From the NCBI RefSeq assembly GCF_004570845.1, contig NZ_SPQZ01000001.1, positions 62,001 to 126,000 on the forward strand: DNA of 64,000 nt, in the 5' to 3' direction. Of this stretch, positions 35,986 to 44,871 are shown piece by piece. The stretch comes from Orlajensenia leifsoniae (GTDB lineage Bacteria; Actinomycetota; Actinomycetes; Actinomycetales; Microbacteriaceae). A program made the translations under genes and the position numbers. Every line of letters begins with the position of its first letter. Positions within the stretch are counted from its first letter, which is position 1. The notes beneath the pieces were generated by a model, which searched no databases, was not told the DNA's origin, and saw nothing but the letters and a program-made list of their open reading frames with translations.

Positions 35986-37188
35986 GTGCATGACAACACG
36001 CTGATCCTCATCGAAGTCGGCGCGCTGCTTCTCGGCATGAGTCTGCTCGGGCGCCTGTCGATCCGGATCGGCATCTCGCCCATCCCCTTCTACCTGATCG
36101 CCGGACTCGCGTTCGGCGAGGGCGGCTTCATCCCGCTCGACGCCAGCAGCGACTTCTTCGCCATCGGCAGCGAGATCGGCGTCATCCTGCTGCTGGCGCT
36201 CCTGGGCCTCGAGTACACCGCGAGCGAGCTGCTCACCAACCTCAAGCAGTCCAAGACGGCCGGCATCATCGATGCCCTGTTCAACGCCCTCCCCGGCGCT
36301 GCCTTCGCGCTGCTGCTGGGCTGGGGCCCCGTCGCCGCCGTCGCTCTGGCCGGAATCACCTGGGTGTCGTCGTCGGGCGTCATCGCCAAGACCATCCGCG
36401 ACCTCGGCCGCATCTCCAACCGCGAGACGCCCACGATCCTCGCCATCCTCGTCATCGAGGACCTCGCCATGGCGTTCTACCTGCCGGTGCTCTCAGCCGT
36501 CGTCATCGGCGTCTCCCTGCTGCAGGGCGCCATCACGGTCGCCATCGCCGTCGGCGTCGTGGTGCTCATCCTCTTCCTCGCCCTGCGCTTCGGCCACGTG
36601 ATCTCGCGCATCTTCACGCCGGAGCACAACGAGCCGCTGCTGCTCGGTGTGCTCGGACTCACCATGCTGGTCGCCGGCCTCGCCGCCCAGGTGAACGTCT
36701 CCGCCGCGGTGGGCGCCTTCCTCGTGGGCATCGCGCTCTCGGGTCGGGTGGCACAGAACGCCGGCGAAGTGCTCACACCCCTGCGCGACCTCTTCGCCGC
36801 CGTGTTCTTCGTCTTCTTCGGTCTGGCGACGGATGCCCGCGAACTCATCGGCATGCTCGTGCCGGCCATCGTCCTGGCCGCCATCACCATGGCCACCAAG
36901 GTGGCCACCGGCTACCTGTCGGCCAAGCGCGCCGGCATCGGTGTTCCCGGTCGCTGGCGTGCAGGCTTCGCGCTGACGGCCCGCGGCGAGTTCTCCATCG
37001 TCATCGCCGGCCTCGCCGTCGGAGCCGGAGTCGCTCCCCTTCTGGCACCGCTCGCGACCGCCTACGTACTGATCACGGTCATCCTGGGGCCGATCCTCGC
37101 CCGTGTTCCCGACGCCCGCTGGTTCAAGGGCATGCTCAAGCGCCGCGCAGCCGTCGCCCGCGATCGCGCCCAGGCCGCCACCCCGTAG
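35986..37188 (+). CDS. CPA2-family cation:proton antiporter (KhtU/KefB-like)
   Basis: The product has 400 residues with 12-13 membrane segments. The transport-core motif around the unwound helices is seen as GLEYTASELL and the conserved acidic pair region ILVIEDLAMAFYLP, including the Glu-Asp of CPA2 proteins. It exports K+ (or Na+) in exchange for H+. There is no cytosolic RCK domain, consistent with a separate regulatory subunit from the gene just upstream. Confidence 0.9.
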   Translation: MHDNTLILIEVGALLLGMSLLGRLSIRIGISPIPFYLIAGLAFGEGGFIPLDASSDFFAIGSEIGVILLLALLGLEYTASELLTNLKQSKTAGIIDALFNALPGAAFALLLGWGPVAAVALAGITWVSSSGVIAKTIRDLGRISNRETPTILAILVIEDLAMAFYLPVLSAVVIGVSLLQGAITVAIAVGVVVLILFLALRFGHVISRIFTPEHNEPLLLGVLGLTMLVAGLAAQVNVSAAVGAFLVGIALSGRVAQNAGEVLTPLRDLFAAVFFVFFGLATDARELIGMLVPAIVLAAITMATKVATGYLSAKRAGIGVPGRWRAGFALTARGEFSIVIAGLAVGAGVAPLLAPLATAYVLITVILGPILARVPDARWFKGMLKRRAAVARDRAQAATP

Positions 37189-37236
37189 TTCGCAGCAATC
37201 GGGCATAACCCAGCCATCGATGGCATTGTCATCTCT

Positions 37237-37722
37237 ATGACCACCATCAACGACATTCCGCTCACGACCATCACCGGCGAGACGAAGACGCTCGCCGAGT
37301 ACGGCGACCAGGTCAAGCTCATCGTCAACGTCGCCTCGCGCTGCGGACTGGCTCCGCAGTACGAGAAGCTCGAGGCGCTGCAGAAGCAGTACGAGGACCG
37401 CGGCTTCACCGTGCTCGGCTTCCCCAGCAACCAGTTCCTGCAGGAGCTCGGCAGCGAGGAGGCCATCTCCGAGTACTGCTCGACCACGTGGGGCGTGACG
37501 TTCCCGATGTTCGAGCGCATCAAGGTCAACGGCCGCAACCAGCACCCGCTCTACGCCGAACTGGTGAAGACGGAGGACGCGAACGGCAAGGCCGGCAAGG
37601 TGAAGTGGAACTTCGAGAAGTTCGTGATCACCCCCGACGGCGAGGTGCACCGCTTCCGTCCGACGACGGAGCCCGACGCCCCCGAGATCGTCGATCTCAT
37701 CGAGGGCTCCCTCCCCCGGTAA
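37237..37722 (+). CDS. Glutathione peroxidase family thiol peroxidase
   Basis: The product has 161 residues. Peroxidatic C36 is in NVASRCGL, Q66 in FPSNQF and Trp in KWNFEKF; the resolving Cys is C81 in SEYCSTTWGVTFPMF, the arrangement of thioredoxin-dependent bacterial members. It reduces hydrogen or lipid peroxides; in actinobacteria the electron donor is thioredoxin or mycoredoxin rather than glutathione. The stop codon is part of the -10 box of the next gene. Confidence 0.93.
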   Translation: MTTINDIPLTTITGETKTLAEYGDQVKLIVNVASRCGLAPQYEKLEALQKQYEDRGFTVLGFPSNQFLQELGSEEAISEYCSTTWGVTFPMFERIKVNGRNQHPLYAELVKTEDANGKAGKVKWNFEKFVITPDGEVHRFRPTTEPDAPEIVDLIEGSLPR

Positions 37723-37731
37723 TCTGCTCGT

Positions 37732-39096
37732 ATGGCGGTTTCCAACGGCACGGCGGGCATGAGCTCGACGGACGCCGCGGACTACACCCGCGCCGTGCTC
37801 GACATCGCCATCAGGGTGACCGAGGTGCTGTTCACCAACGGCGCCGGCGCTGAAGACGCCGTCGCGGCCATGCAGGCCGTCACGCACGCCTACGGGCTGC
37901 GCAACATCGAGGCCGACATCACCCACACGCTCATCTCCCTGAGCTGGGAGAACCCGGCGACCTACGAGACGATCTCGCGCAGCCGCAACGTCAAGTACCG
38001 CACCCTCGACTATCACAAGCTCACCAGGGCGACAGAGCTCATCGGGCGCATCATCGAGGATCCGCCGTCGGTTCCGGATGCCCGACGCCAGGTGGCCGCG
38101 ATCGTGGGCGGCGCCCCCGCCTACCCGCGCACGCTGCGCCGCATCGGCTGGGCGATCGTGGGCACAGGTGCCGCATTCCTCCTCGGCGGCGGGCTCATCG
38201 TCGCTGCGGCGTCCTTCGTCGCCACGCTCTTCATCGACGTCATCACCTCGGCCCTGCAGAAGCGCCGCGTTCCGGTGTTCTACCAGTCGGTGGTGGGCGG
38301 GGCGATCGGCCCGCTCGTGGCCGCCGTCGTCTACACGCTCGATCCTGGCGTGAATCCGTCGCTCGTCGTCGTCGCGACCATCATCATGCTGCTCGCGGGA
38401 GTCACCACCTTCGGAGCCGTGCACGACACCCTCTCGGGCTTCTACGTGACAGGCACGGCGCGTCTCGTGGAGGCCGTGCTCATCACGAGCGGCCTCGTTG
38501 CGGGCGTGCTCGGCACCACTCTGCTGCTGACGAGGTTCGGCATCGTGCTCGAGATCGACGGCACGATGGCGCCGTCCATCGAGGGTCTCACGATGCAACT
38601 GATCGCCGCCGTCATCATCGTGTTCGGATTCGCCCTCGCCGTGCAGGTTCCGTTGCGGGCGTTCTGGGCGGTCTGCCTGCTGGGTGCCGCGGCCGAACTG
38701 CTCTACCTGCTCTTCATCGGCGCCGAGAGCGGCATCGTGTTCGCCTCCGCCGGCGCTTCCGTGATCGTGGGAATGCTCGCGGCCATCGCCGTGCTCGTCG
38801 TGCGCGTTCCGCCCCTGGTGGTCGTCGTCTCAGCCCTCATCCCCCTCGTTCCCGGCCTCGCCCTGTTCCAGGGTCTGCTGCAGGTGGCGGATGCCGACAT
38901 CAACGGCCTCCTCTCCCTGCTCACTGCAGCCGCCGTCGCCGCCGCACTGGCCGCAGGCGCCATCCTCGGGCAGTACCTCGTGCAGGCCGTCCTCGGACCG
39001 GCGCGCAAGCTGCAGCGCCGCTTCGTCGGGCCGCTCATGGCGCTGCCCATCCAGCTGGGGCGCAAGAAGGTTCACGAGCACACCGACAGAGTCTGA
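37732..39096 (+). CDS. ThrE-family threonine/serine exporter
   Basis: The product has 454 residues. The N-terminal ~140 residues are the soluble ThrE domain, and ten membrane segments follow in two blocks. The family exports threonine and serine by proton motive force. TAATCT at 37720-37725 precedes the ATG by 6 nt and shares its TAA with the stop codon of the peroxidase gene. This single-chain form has both the ThrE and the ThrE2 parts. Confidence 0.9.
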   Translation: MAVSNGTAGMSSTDAADYTRAVLDIAIRVTEVLFTNGAGAEDAVAAMQAVTHAYGLRNIEADITHTLISLSWENPATYETISRSRNVKYRTLDYHKLTRATELIGRIIEDPPSVPDARRQVAAIVGGAPAYPRTLRRIGWAIVGTGAAFLLGGGLIVAAASFVATLFIDVITSALQKRRVPVFYQSVVGGAIGPLVAAVVYTLDPGVNPSLVVVATIIMLLAGVTTFGAVHDTLSGFYVTGTARLVEAVLITSGLVAGVLGTTLLLTRFGIVLEIDGTMAPSIEGLTMQLIAAVIIVFGFALAVQVPLRAFWAVCLLGAAAELLYLLFIGAESGIVFASAGASVIVGMLAAIAVLVVRVPPLVVVVSALIPLVPGLALFQGLLQVADADINGLLSLLTAAAVAAALAAGAILGQYLVQAVLGPARKLQRRFVGPLMALPIQLGRKKVHEHTDRV

Positions 39097-39142
39097 CCCG
39101 TCCCTCTTGTCGCCGCGACCCCGCGGGTGCTTGGCTGGGGCC

Positions 39143-39532
39143 ATGATCGAAACAACGCGGATCTTCAGCGGCTTCGCCGTTCCCGACGTCCCGGCCGCCA
39201 AGGCCTTCTACGCCGACACCCTCGGTCTCGGCGTCACCGAGGAGATGGGCGGCCTGGTCCTCGACCTCGGCGACGACCACCACATCTTCGTCTACCCGAA
39301 ACCCGACCATGTTCCGGCCACCTACACGATCCTCAACCTCGAGGTCGCCGACATCGACGCCGCCGTCACCTCGCTCGAGGCATCCGGAGTCCAGCTGCTC
39401 CGCTACGACGGCTTCGGCCAGGACGAGCGCGGCATCCAGCGCCCGTCAGGCGAGCACCCCGGACCGAACATCGCGTGGTTCACGGACCCGGCGGGCAACA
39501 TCCTCTCGGTGCTCCAGCCTCCAGCAGAATAG
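39143..39532 (+). CDS. VOC-family (glyoxalase/bleomycin-resistance-like) protein
   Basis: The product has 129 residues: paired beta-alpha-beta-beta-beta modules with GFAVPDVPAAKAFYADTLG at the start and IAWFTDPAGNILSVLQ at the end. The usual metal ligands are partly present (Glu in the last strand region is replaced), so a catalytic or only binding role cannot be decided. It is followed at 4 bp by the AlaX-like gene. Confidence 0.87.
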   Translation: MIETTRIFSGFAVPDVPAAKAFYADTLGLGVTEEMGGLVLDLGDDHHIFVYPKPDHVPATYTILNLEVADIDAAVTSLEASGVQLLRYDGFGQDERGIQRPSGEHPGPNIAWFTDPAGNILSVLQPPAE

Positions 39533-39536
39533 AGGC

Positions 39537-40412
39537 ATGACTCTCCCCGCAACCGATACCGTCGTGCTCTACCCGGCAGGCAGCACCCGCAACGGCGCCG
39601 TGGTGCTGCACCTGGAGCCCGTGCCCGACGGCCGCATGGCCGTGCTCCTCGACGAGACCGCCTGCCACCCCGTCGACGCCGGCTGGCCCGACCAGGGCAC
39701 CGACCGCGCCGTGTTCCTCACCTCGACCGGCGAGGAGGTCGCCGTGACCGAGGCCGTCGTCGCCGCGACGGACGGTGAGACCCTGTTCATCGGAGCCGAC
39801 GTGCCCGTGCGCAAGGGCGAGGAGGGCTGGGCCTTCGTCGTGGCCCATCTCGTGACCCCGGATGCCGCCGTCAGCGAGGGCGACGAGGTCACCGTGGTCG
39901 TCGACGAGGAGTACCGCAACGCTCTGTCCATCGGTCACACCGCCTGTCACCTCGCCTCCCTGGCCCTGAACCGCGCCCTCGCCGACCGATGGACCAAGGA
40001 GGTGCGCGTCGACGGCCTCGGAGAGCCCGACTTCGACGGAGCCGCGATCGCCAGCTCCCTCATCCGGGAGAACGGGTCCACCGACGTGTTCCGGTTGAAC
40101 AAGTCGCTGCGCCGCAAGGGGTTCGCCGCCGACGGCCTCGCCGAGCAGCTCGCCGCCATCGAGGCCGCGACCGGCGCGACGCTGGCGGCCTGGATCTCCG
40201 AGGACGCCCCCGTGCACATCGATGTCGCCGGGCCCGGCCTGACCGATCGCCGATCGTGGGTCGCAGACCTCGCCGAGGCATCCGTCAGCATCCCCTGCGG
40301 GGGAACGCACGTCTCAGCACTGTCGGAGCTCGGCTCGCTCACAGTCACCCTCGAGCTGGCCGATGTCGACGGAACGCCCACCCTCACCATGCTGACGGAT
40401 GCCACCGGCTGA
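39537..40412 (+). CDS. AlaX-like alanyl-tRNA editing protein
   Basis: The product has 291 residues. The Zn-binding HxxxH is HTACH and the CxxxH is CGGTH, the two metal motifs of AlaRS editing domains and AlaX proteins. The N-terminal part is a small beta-barrel as in AlaX-M. It hydrolyses Ser-tRNA(Ala) or Gly-tRNA(Ala). The start lies 4 nt after the VOC stop, so translation is coupled. Notably the window also encodes a tRNA-Ala(CGC). Confidence 0.85.
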   Translation: MTLPATDTVVLYPAGSTRNGAVVLHLEPVPDGRMAVLLDETACHPVDAGWPDQGTDRAVFLTSTGEEVAVTEAVVAATDGETLFIGADVPVRKGEEGWAFVVAHLVTPDAAVSEGDEVTVVVDEEYRNALSIGHTACHLASLALNRALADRWTKEVRVDGLGEPDFDGAAIASSLIRENGSTDVFRLNKSLRRKGFAADGLAEQLAAIEAATGATLAAWISEDAPVHIDVAGPGLTDRRSWVADLAEASVSIPCGGTHVSALSELGSLTVTLELADVDGTPTLTMLTDATG

Positions 40413-40415
40413 GCC

Positions 40416-41117
40416 ATGACGTCGACGGCGGCGGAATTCATCGTGGAGTTGGACTCGCTCCGTGATCCCGTCGAGCTGACGAAGATCCTGCGCTACTTCA
40501 CCGCCGGCCCCGACGAGGAGTTCATCGGCGTGCGCATGGGCTCGATCTTCGAGCTGGCCAAGCAGCACCTCGACATGCCGATCGCCGAGTTGGAGTCGAT
40601 GCTGGAGAGCCCCGTGCACGAGGTGCGCGTCGGCGCCTGCAGCATCATGGGAAAGTCAACTGCAGCGAAGACGGCGACGCTCGAGCGCCGCAGCGAACTG
40701 TACGAGCTGTACCTCCGCCGCTCCGACCGGGTGAACAACTGGGACCTCGTCGACCTCGCTGCCCGGGACGTCCTCGGCGGCTGGCTCGCGGACAAGCCGC
40801 GCGATCCGTTGTATCGGCTGGCGGAGTCGTCGTTCTGGCCGGATCGGAGATCGGCACTGCTCGCGACGGCCTGGTTCATCAGGGCGGGTGACGTCACGGA
40901 TGCACTGGCCATCTCCGAACTGCTGGTCGCCGACCCGGAGCCCCTCGTCACGAAAGCCGCCGGGTGGATGCTGCGCTATGCCGGAGACACCGACCGCGCG
41001 GCCCTCCTGGCGTTCCTGGACGCCCACGCGGCCGCCATGCCCCGCGTCATGCTGAGCAACGCGCTCGAGCACCTGGACACGGCCGAGAAGGCGCACTACC
41101 GCGCACTCGGGCGATGA
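40416..41117 (+). CDS. AlkD-like DNA alkylation repair protein (HEAT repeats)
   Basis: The product has 233 residues, built of HEAT-like helical pairs with GVRMGSIFELAK near the N-terminus and NNWDLVDLAARDVLG in the middle. These match the AlkD family, DNA glycosylases that remove N3- and N7-alkylpurines. Conserved Trp and Asp for the lesion site appear in NNWD. It overlaps the tail of the AlaX gene's operon at 3-nt spacing, so it is probably co-expressed. Confidence 0.85.
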   Translation: MTSTAAEFIVELDSLRDPVELTKILRYFTAGPDEEFIGVRMGSIFELAKQHLDMPIAELESMLESPVHEVRVGACSIMGKSTAAKTATLERRSELYELYLRRSDRVNNWDLVDLAARDVLGGWLADKPRDPLYRLAESSFWPDRRSALLATAWFIRAGDVTDALAISELLVADPEPLVTKAAGWMLRYAGDTDRAALLAFLDAHAAAMPRVMLSNALEHLDTAEKAHYRALGR

Positions 41118-41201
41118 CGCGGGTCGGCTGGGAAGTCAACCCCTAGCAGCGCACTGTTCCATCCTGAGAGCGTGGTATCAATCGATCGAAGGAGGACTCT
41201 C

Positions 41202-41375
41202 ATGGGTTTGGACGACAAGATCAAGCACGGTACCGAAGAGGCTGTGGGCAAGGTCAAGGAGGGCGTCGGCAAGGCGACCGACAACGAGCGTCTCGAAGCA
41301 GAGGGGCACGCTGACCAGGCCAAGGCCAACGTCAAGCAGGCTGGCGACGACGTCAAGGACGCCTTCAAGAGCTGA
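41202..41375 (+). CDS. CsbD-family stress protein
   Basis: The product has 57 residues: hydrophilic, Lys/Glu/Asp-rich, with the repeat GKVKEGVGKATDN followed by EGHADQAK, the CsbD hallmark. CsbD proteins are general-stress proteins of unknown mechanism. GGAGG at 41191-41195 precedes the ATG. A strong terminator follows the stop, so it is a single-gene unit or operon end. Confidence 0.92.
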   Translation: MGLDDKIKHGTEEAVGKVKEGVGKATDNERLEAEGHADQAKANVKQAGDDVKDAFKS

Positions 41376-41391
41376 CACTGACCTTCGACAG

Positions 41392-41422
41392 AACGCCTCC
41401 GCCCGCTCCGGGCGGAGGCGTT
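41392..41422 (+). terminator. Intrinsic terminator of the csbD gene
   Basis: Two perfect 14-bp arms, starting AACGCCTCCGCCCG and separated by CTC, form a GC-rich hairpin 17 bp after the CsbD stop. There is only a short T stretch after it, as is common in high-GC actinobacteria. Confidence 0.9.
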
Positions 41423-41467
41423 CCGCGTTCCCGGGTGTTTACCCAGCCTGCGGCGTAGCATCCGGCC

Positions 41468-41968
41468 ATGAGGACTCCTGTGACACCCATCCGACCCGCC
41501 GACGGCCAGGAATCGGTGTGGGACTACCCTCGGCCGCCGCGGATCGAGCGGATCGACGCCCGCGTACGCATCCGCCTGGGCGGCACCGTCATCGTCGACT
41601 CCCACGACGTCGTGCGCGTGCTCGAGACCAGCCATCCTCCGGTGTACTACCTGCCGATCGCCGACTTCACCCCGGGAAGCGTGATTCCGGCCGCAGGGTC
41701 GTCGTTCTGCGAGTTCAAGGGCTCGGCCCGGTACTTCTCGCTCGCGTCGGGCGGGACCACCGCCGAGCGCGCGGCCTGGACCTACCCGGCTCCCGAGCCG
41801 GGGTACGAGTTGCTGCGCGACCGCGTGGCCGTCTACGCCGGCCAGGTCGACGACGCCAGCGTCGACGGCGAGATCGTGGTTCCACAGCCCGGAGGCTTCT
41901 ACGGCGGCTGGATCACCTCGACCGTCGTCGGGCCGTTCAAGGGCGAGCCGGGCACGCTCGGCTGGTGA
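41468..41968 (+). CDS. DUF427 protein
   Basis: The product has 166 residues. The DUF427 fold is marked by ESVWDYPRPPRIE, the LETSHPPVYYLP stretch and a C-terminal PGGFYGGWITSTVVGPFKG. The molecular function of the family is unknown. TAGCAT at 41456-41461 precedes the ATG by 6 nt. A bidirectional terminator separates it from the converging tRNA gene. Confidence 0.85.
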   Translation: MRTPVTPIRPADGQESVWDYPRPPRIERIDARVRIRLGGTVIVDSHDVVRVLETSHPPVYYLPIADFTPGSVIPAAGSSFCEFKGSARYFSLASGGTTAERAAWTYPAPEPGYELLRDRVAVYAGQVDDASVDGEIVVPQPGGFYGGWITSTVVGPFKGEPGTLGW

Positions 41969-41974
41969 GAAACG

Positions 41975-42007
41975 AAGAACCCCGGGAGCTGAGCTCCCGG
42001 GGTTCTT
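41975..42007. terminator. Bidirectional terminator between DUF427 and tRNA-Ala
   Basis: Two 16-bp complementary arms, AAGAACCCCGGGAGCT and its partner, flank a single G, giving a long hairpin with T-rich tails on both strands. It can stop transcription from both converging genes. Confidence 0.92.
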
Positions 42008-42017
42008 TCCGTGTCGG

Positions 42018-42090
42018 TGGACCTAAGGAGATTCGAACTCCTGACCTCCTCGATGCGAACGAGGCGCGCTACCAACTGCGCCATAGGCCC
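42018..42090 (-). tRNA. tRNA-Ala (anticodon CGC)
   Basis: A 73-nt cloverleaf is readable on the minus strand. The acceptor arms are GGGCCTA and TAGGTCC; the third pair is G3:U70, the identity signal for alanine. The anticodon arm is CCTCG-TTCGCAT-CGAGG, giving anticodon CGC for codon GCG. The T arm carries GTTCGAATC. The CCA end is not encoded (the genome reads A then CCG). GTAT/TATCGT upstream (42103-42108, minus) is a possible -10 box. Confidence 0.95.
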
Positions 42091-42140
42091 TGACATTCAC
42101 CACGATACCACCCGATCCGGACCGTGCAGAACCAGCCCGA

Positions 42141-43148
42141 TCAGCCCACTCGACGTCGCCTCAGCACGGCATCGAGGTCGCTCATTCCGGGCGTCGCGTC
42201 GTCGACGATGCCCATGCGGGCGAAGCGGCTGTCGACGCCGGGAGCGGATGCCGTGGCCGGCGCAACGGCCTGCGCGGTGCCCGACGCAGCGGCCGGTGCG
42301 GCCGCTGCCGGAGCCCGGCGGAGAGGCACGGGAGCGCCGGCGTTCATGGCGGCGGCCTTCTCGCTCATGGCGGCGAAGACCGCGGCACGTCGGAGCGCAG
42401 CGGCCTCGTCGACGGAGTCCATCGCGGCGGCCGCGACGGTGCCACGCGCCAGGGTGAGCGGCTTGGGCAGCGGCTGGGGCGTCCAGGCGGCGCGGGTCGC
42501 GACAGGGGCGGCATCCGCGAACTCGACGGGCACGAACTGCTCGCTGACGGCGACGGGCGCGACGACACCGGATGCCGGCACGCGGCGGCCGGCCTTCGCC
42601 AGCGACGAGAGCACGAACAGGGCGACGGCGGTGCCTCCGAGGCCGGCGACGGCGAGGGTCCAGGTGGCGCCGAGGGCGCCGCTCACGACGCCGGCGACGA
42701 GGGCTCCGAGCGACAGCAGCAGCCCGAGCGAGGTGAGAGCGCGGCTGCGGCGGAGCGTGCGCGCTCGGGAACGGGCGCGCCCGGCCTCGGCTGCGGCACG
42801 AGCGGCGGCGGCACGGGCACGGCGAACCGCCTCCGCCGCTTCCCGCTCTGCGGCACGACGCGCCTCGGTGGCGATCGTCGCCTCGGCCTTCAGCCTGGCC
42901 CGCTCGGCGGCAGCGCGCTCGCGGAGAACGTGCTCCTGGGCCGCGACGGCTCGGGCGGTGGTCTCGAGGCGCACGGCCTCAGGGGTCTCAGCCGTCTCGG
43001 CGAGGATGCGCAGGGTCTGCTGCAGTCGCACGGCGTTCCGCTCGGTGGCGAGGTACTGCCGACGGTGCAGCCAGCTGGGCACGAGGTAGGCGATCCAGAG
43101 CACGGCGGCTATCGCCACCATCACCCCGCCGCTGAGTACGTCGCCCAT
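42141..43148 (-). CDS. SepX/GlpR-like cell-division membrane protein
   Basis: The product has 335 residues: an N-terminal membrane helix (about 5-24), an Ala/Arg/Glu-rich coiled coil (about 50-135), two more helices (about 141-183) and a disordered Ala/Pro-rich tail ending in DLDAVLRRRRVG. The layout and position next to a GNAT, galU and 5-FCL gene match the actinobacterial SepX/GlpR proteins. These work in the divisome, and in Corynebacterium GlpR is the receptor of the MoeA-like Glp protein. The homology call rests mainly on synteny and topology. TACCGT precedes the ATG by 6 nt (43155-43160, minus strand). Confidence 0.72.
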   Translation of the reverse strand: MGDVLSGGVMVAIAAVLWIAYLVPSWLHRRQYLATERNAVRLQQTLRILAETAETPEAVRLETTARAVAAQEHVLRERAAAERARLKAEATIATEARRAAEREAAEAVRRARAAAARAAAEAGRARSRARTLRRSRALTSLGLLLSLGALVAGVVSGALGATWTLAVAGLGGTAVALFVLSSLAKAGRRVPASGVVAPVAVSEQFVPVEFADAAPVATRAAWTPQPLPKPLTLARGTVAAAAMDSVDEAAALRRAAVFAAMSEKAAAMNAGAPVPLRRAPAAAAPAAASGTAQAVAPATASAPGVDSRFARMGIVDDATPGMSDLDAVLRRRRVG

Positions 43149-43214
43149 GCGTCAACGGTAGGGCAGCACGGCGCCGTGCGACCCGCGGCCGGGGGTGTGT
43201 TGCGAAGACTTTCT

Positions 43215-43877
43215 TCAGAATCGCGTCGTGACCGGGAGCGGAACGGCCGCGGCAGCACGGTCGTGTTCACTCACCGTCGCGGCATCCTCTGGCACCCGAC
43301 CGTCGAGCCAGCGGCGCAGCACTCCGTCGGTCAGCTCCTCGACCACGAGGGCGAAGCAGAAGTGATCGCGCCAGTCCCCATTGATGTGGATGAACCGTCG
43401 CCGCAGCCCCTCGTACCTGAAGCCGAGCTTCTCGACGACGCGCAGCGACGGGGCGTTCTCGGGGCGGATGCAGATCTCCATGCGGTGCAGCCCGAGCCTG
43501 TAGAAGCAGTAGTCCGTCGCAAGCGCGACCGCCGTGGGAGTGAGCGCCTTCCCCGCGAACCGCTCAGACACCCAGTAGCCGATGGTCGCAGAGGCGAGCG
43601 ACCCGCCGGTGATGCTCGAGACGTTCAGCTGCCCGGCGATCTCGCCGTTGTACTCGATGATGAACGGCAGCCCCGTGCCCGTGCGCGCATGGGCGAGCAG
43701 GCTCCGGATGCTGGCCTTCATGTCGAAGTTCATCGGGGCGTGCGGACTCGTGGCCTCCCACTGGCGCAGCCAGCGTCGGTTCTCGAGCAGCTCGCGTTCC
43801 ACGATGCGGGAGTCCCGCAGCCTGATGGGGCGGATCGTGATCGCGCCTTCGCGCAGGGTGGGGATCGGGGCGGGCAC
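43215..43877 (-). CDS. GNAT-family (RimJ/RimL-like) N-acetyltransferase
   Basis: The product has 220 residues with the RimJ-type acetyl-CoA site and the terminal segment VVEKLGFRYEGLRRRFIHINGDWRDH (key parts EKLGFRYEG and GDWRDH). It would acetylate the N-terminus of a ribosomal or other protein. The GTG at 43877 is 6 nt after TAGTCT, whose TAG is the stop codon of galU. Between galU and this gene most relatives carry a moeA/glp gene; here the gap is only 9 bp. Confidence 0.87.
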   Translation of the reverse strand: MPAPIPTLREGAITIRPIRLRDSRIVERELLENRRWLRQWEATSPHAPMNFDMKASIRSLLAHARTGTGLPFIIEYNGEIAGQLNVSSITGGSLASATIGYWVSERFAGKALTPTAVALATDYCFYRLGLHRMEICIRPENAPSLRVVEKLGFRYEGLRRRFIHINGDWRDHFCFALVVEELTDGVLRRWLDGRVPEDAATVSEHDRAAAAVPLPVTTRF

Positions 43878-43886
43878 GGCACCAGA

Positions 43887-44780
43887 CTATTCGAGGTGCG
43901 AGGAGAACTCCCGCAGCCACGGGCGCAGGTCGGGGCCGAGGTCGTCGCGCTCGACGGCCAACTGCACGATGGCCTTGATGTAGTCGAGGCGGTCGCCGGT
44001 GTCGAATCGTCGGCCGCGGAAGATGACGCCGTAGACACCGCCGGTGCCCTCGACGTCCGCCGCGAGCTCCTGCAGCGCATCCGTCAGCTGGATCTCGCCA
44101 CCCTTGCCGGGCTGGGTGTGCTCGAGAACGTCGAAGACCTCGGGCTTCAGCACGTAGCGGCCGATGATGGCGAGGTTCGACGGGGCGTCCTCGGTGGCCG
44201 GCTTCTCGACGAGACCGGTGACCCGCACCACGTCGGGGTCGTCGGTCGCCTCGACCGCTGCGGCGCCGTACAGGTGGATCTGGGCCGGGTCGACCTCGAG
44301 CAACGCGATGATCGTGGCGTCGCGCTTCTCGAGCTCGTCGATCATCTTGGGGAGGATGGGGCTCGCCGCGTCGATGAGGTCGTCGCCGAGCAGCACCGCG
44401 AAGGGCTCGTCGCCGACGTGGCGGCGAGCGCGCAGCACGGCGTGACCGAGGCCCTTCGGGTCGCCCTGGCGGAGGAAGTGGATGTCGGCGAGGTCGCTGG
44501 GCGCCTTCGTGCGCTCGAGGCGGTCGAGGTCGCCCTTCGCCTCGAGGTTGCTCTCGAGCTCGGTGACCCGGTCGAAGTGGTTGGCGAGAGCGTTCTTGTT
44601 GCGCCCGATGATCATGAGCACGTCCTCGAGCCCGGCAGCGACGGCCTCCTCGACGACGTACTGGATGGCCGGCTTGTCGACGACGGGCAGCATCTCCTTG
44701 GGCATGGCCTTCGTGGCGGGCAGGAAGCGTGTTCCCAGGCCGGCAGCAGGAATGACGGCTTTCGTGATCCGATGAGTCAT
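43887..44780 (-). CDS. galU: UTP-glucose-1-phosphate uridylyltransferase
   Basis: The product has 297 residues. The nucleotidyltransferase signature is PAAGLGTRFLPATKAMPKEMLPVVDKP (key parts GLGTRFLP and PKEMLP), with the substrate motifs LGDDLID and GGEIQLTDAL. It makes UDP-glucose for cell-envelope and storage polysaccharides. The ATG at 44780 gives the standard MTxxxxKAVIPAAG start and is 7 nt after TAGCCT (44788-44793, minus strand). Confidence 0.96.
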   Translation of the reverse strand: MTHRITKAVIPAAGLGTRFLPATKAMPKEMLPVVDKPAIQYVVEEAVAAGLEDVLMIIGRNKNALANHFDRVTELESNLEAKGDLDRLERTKAPSDLADIHFLRQGDPKGLGHAVLRARRHVGDEPFAVLLGDDLIDAASPILPKMIDELEKRDATIIALLEVDPAQIHLYGAAAVEATDDPDVVRVTGLVEKPATEDAPSNLAIIGRYVLKPEVFDVLEHTQPGKGGEIQLTDALQELAADVEGTGGVYGVIFRGRRFDTGDRLDYIKAIVQLAVERDDLGPDLRPWLREFSSHLE

Positions 44781-44871
44781 GATCGCAAGGCTACACACAG
44801 CAGGCGACAGGTATCGTCCCGCATACGCGATGCTCATCTGCTCGTAACATGGCCGCGCCTAGACTGGGGCC

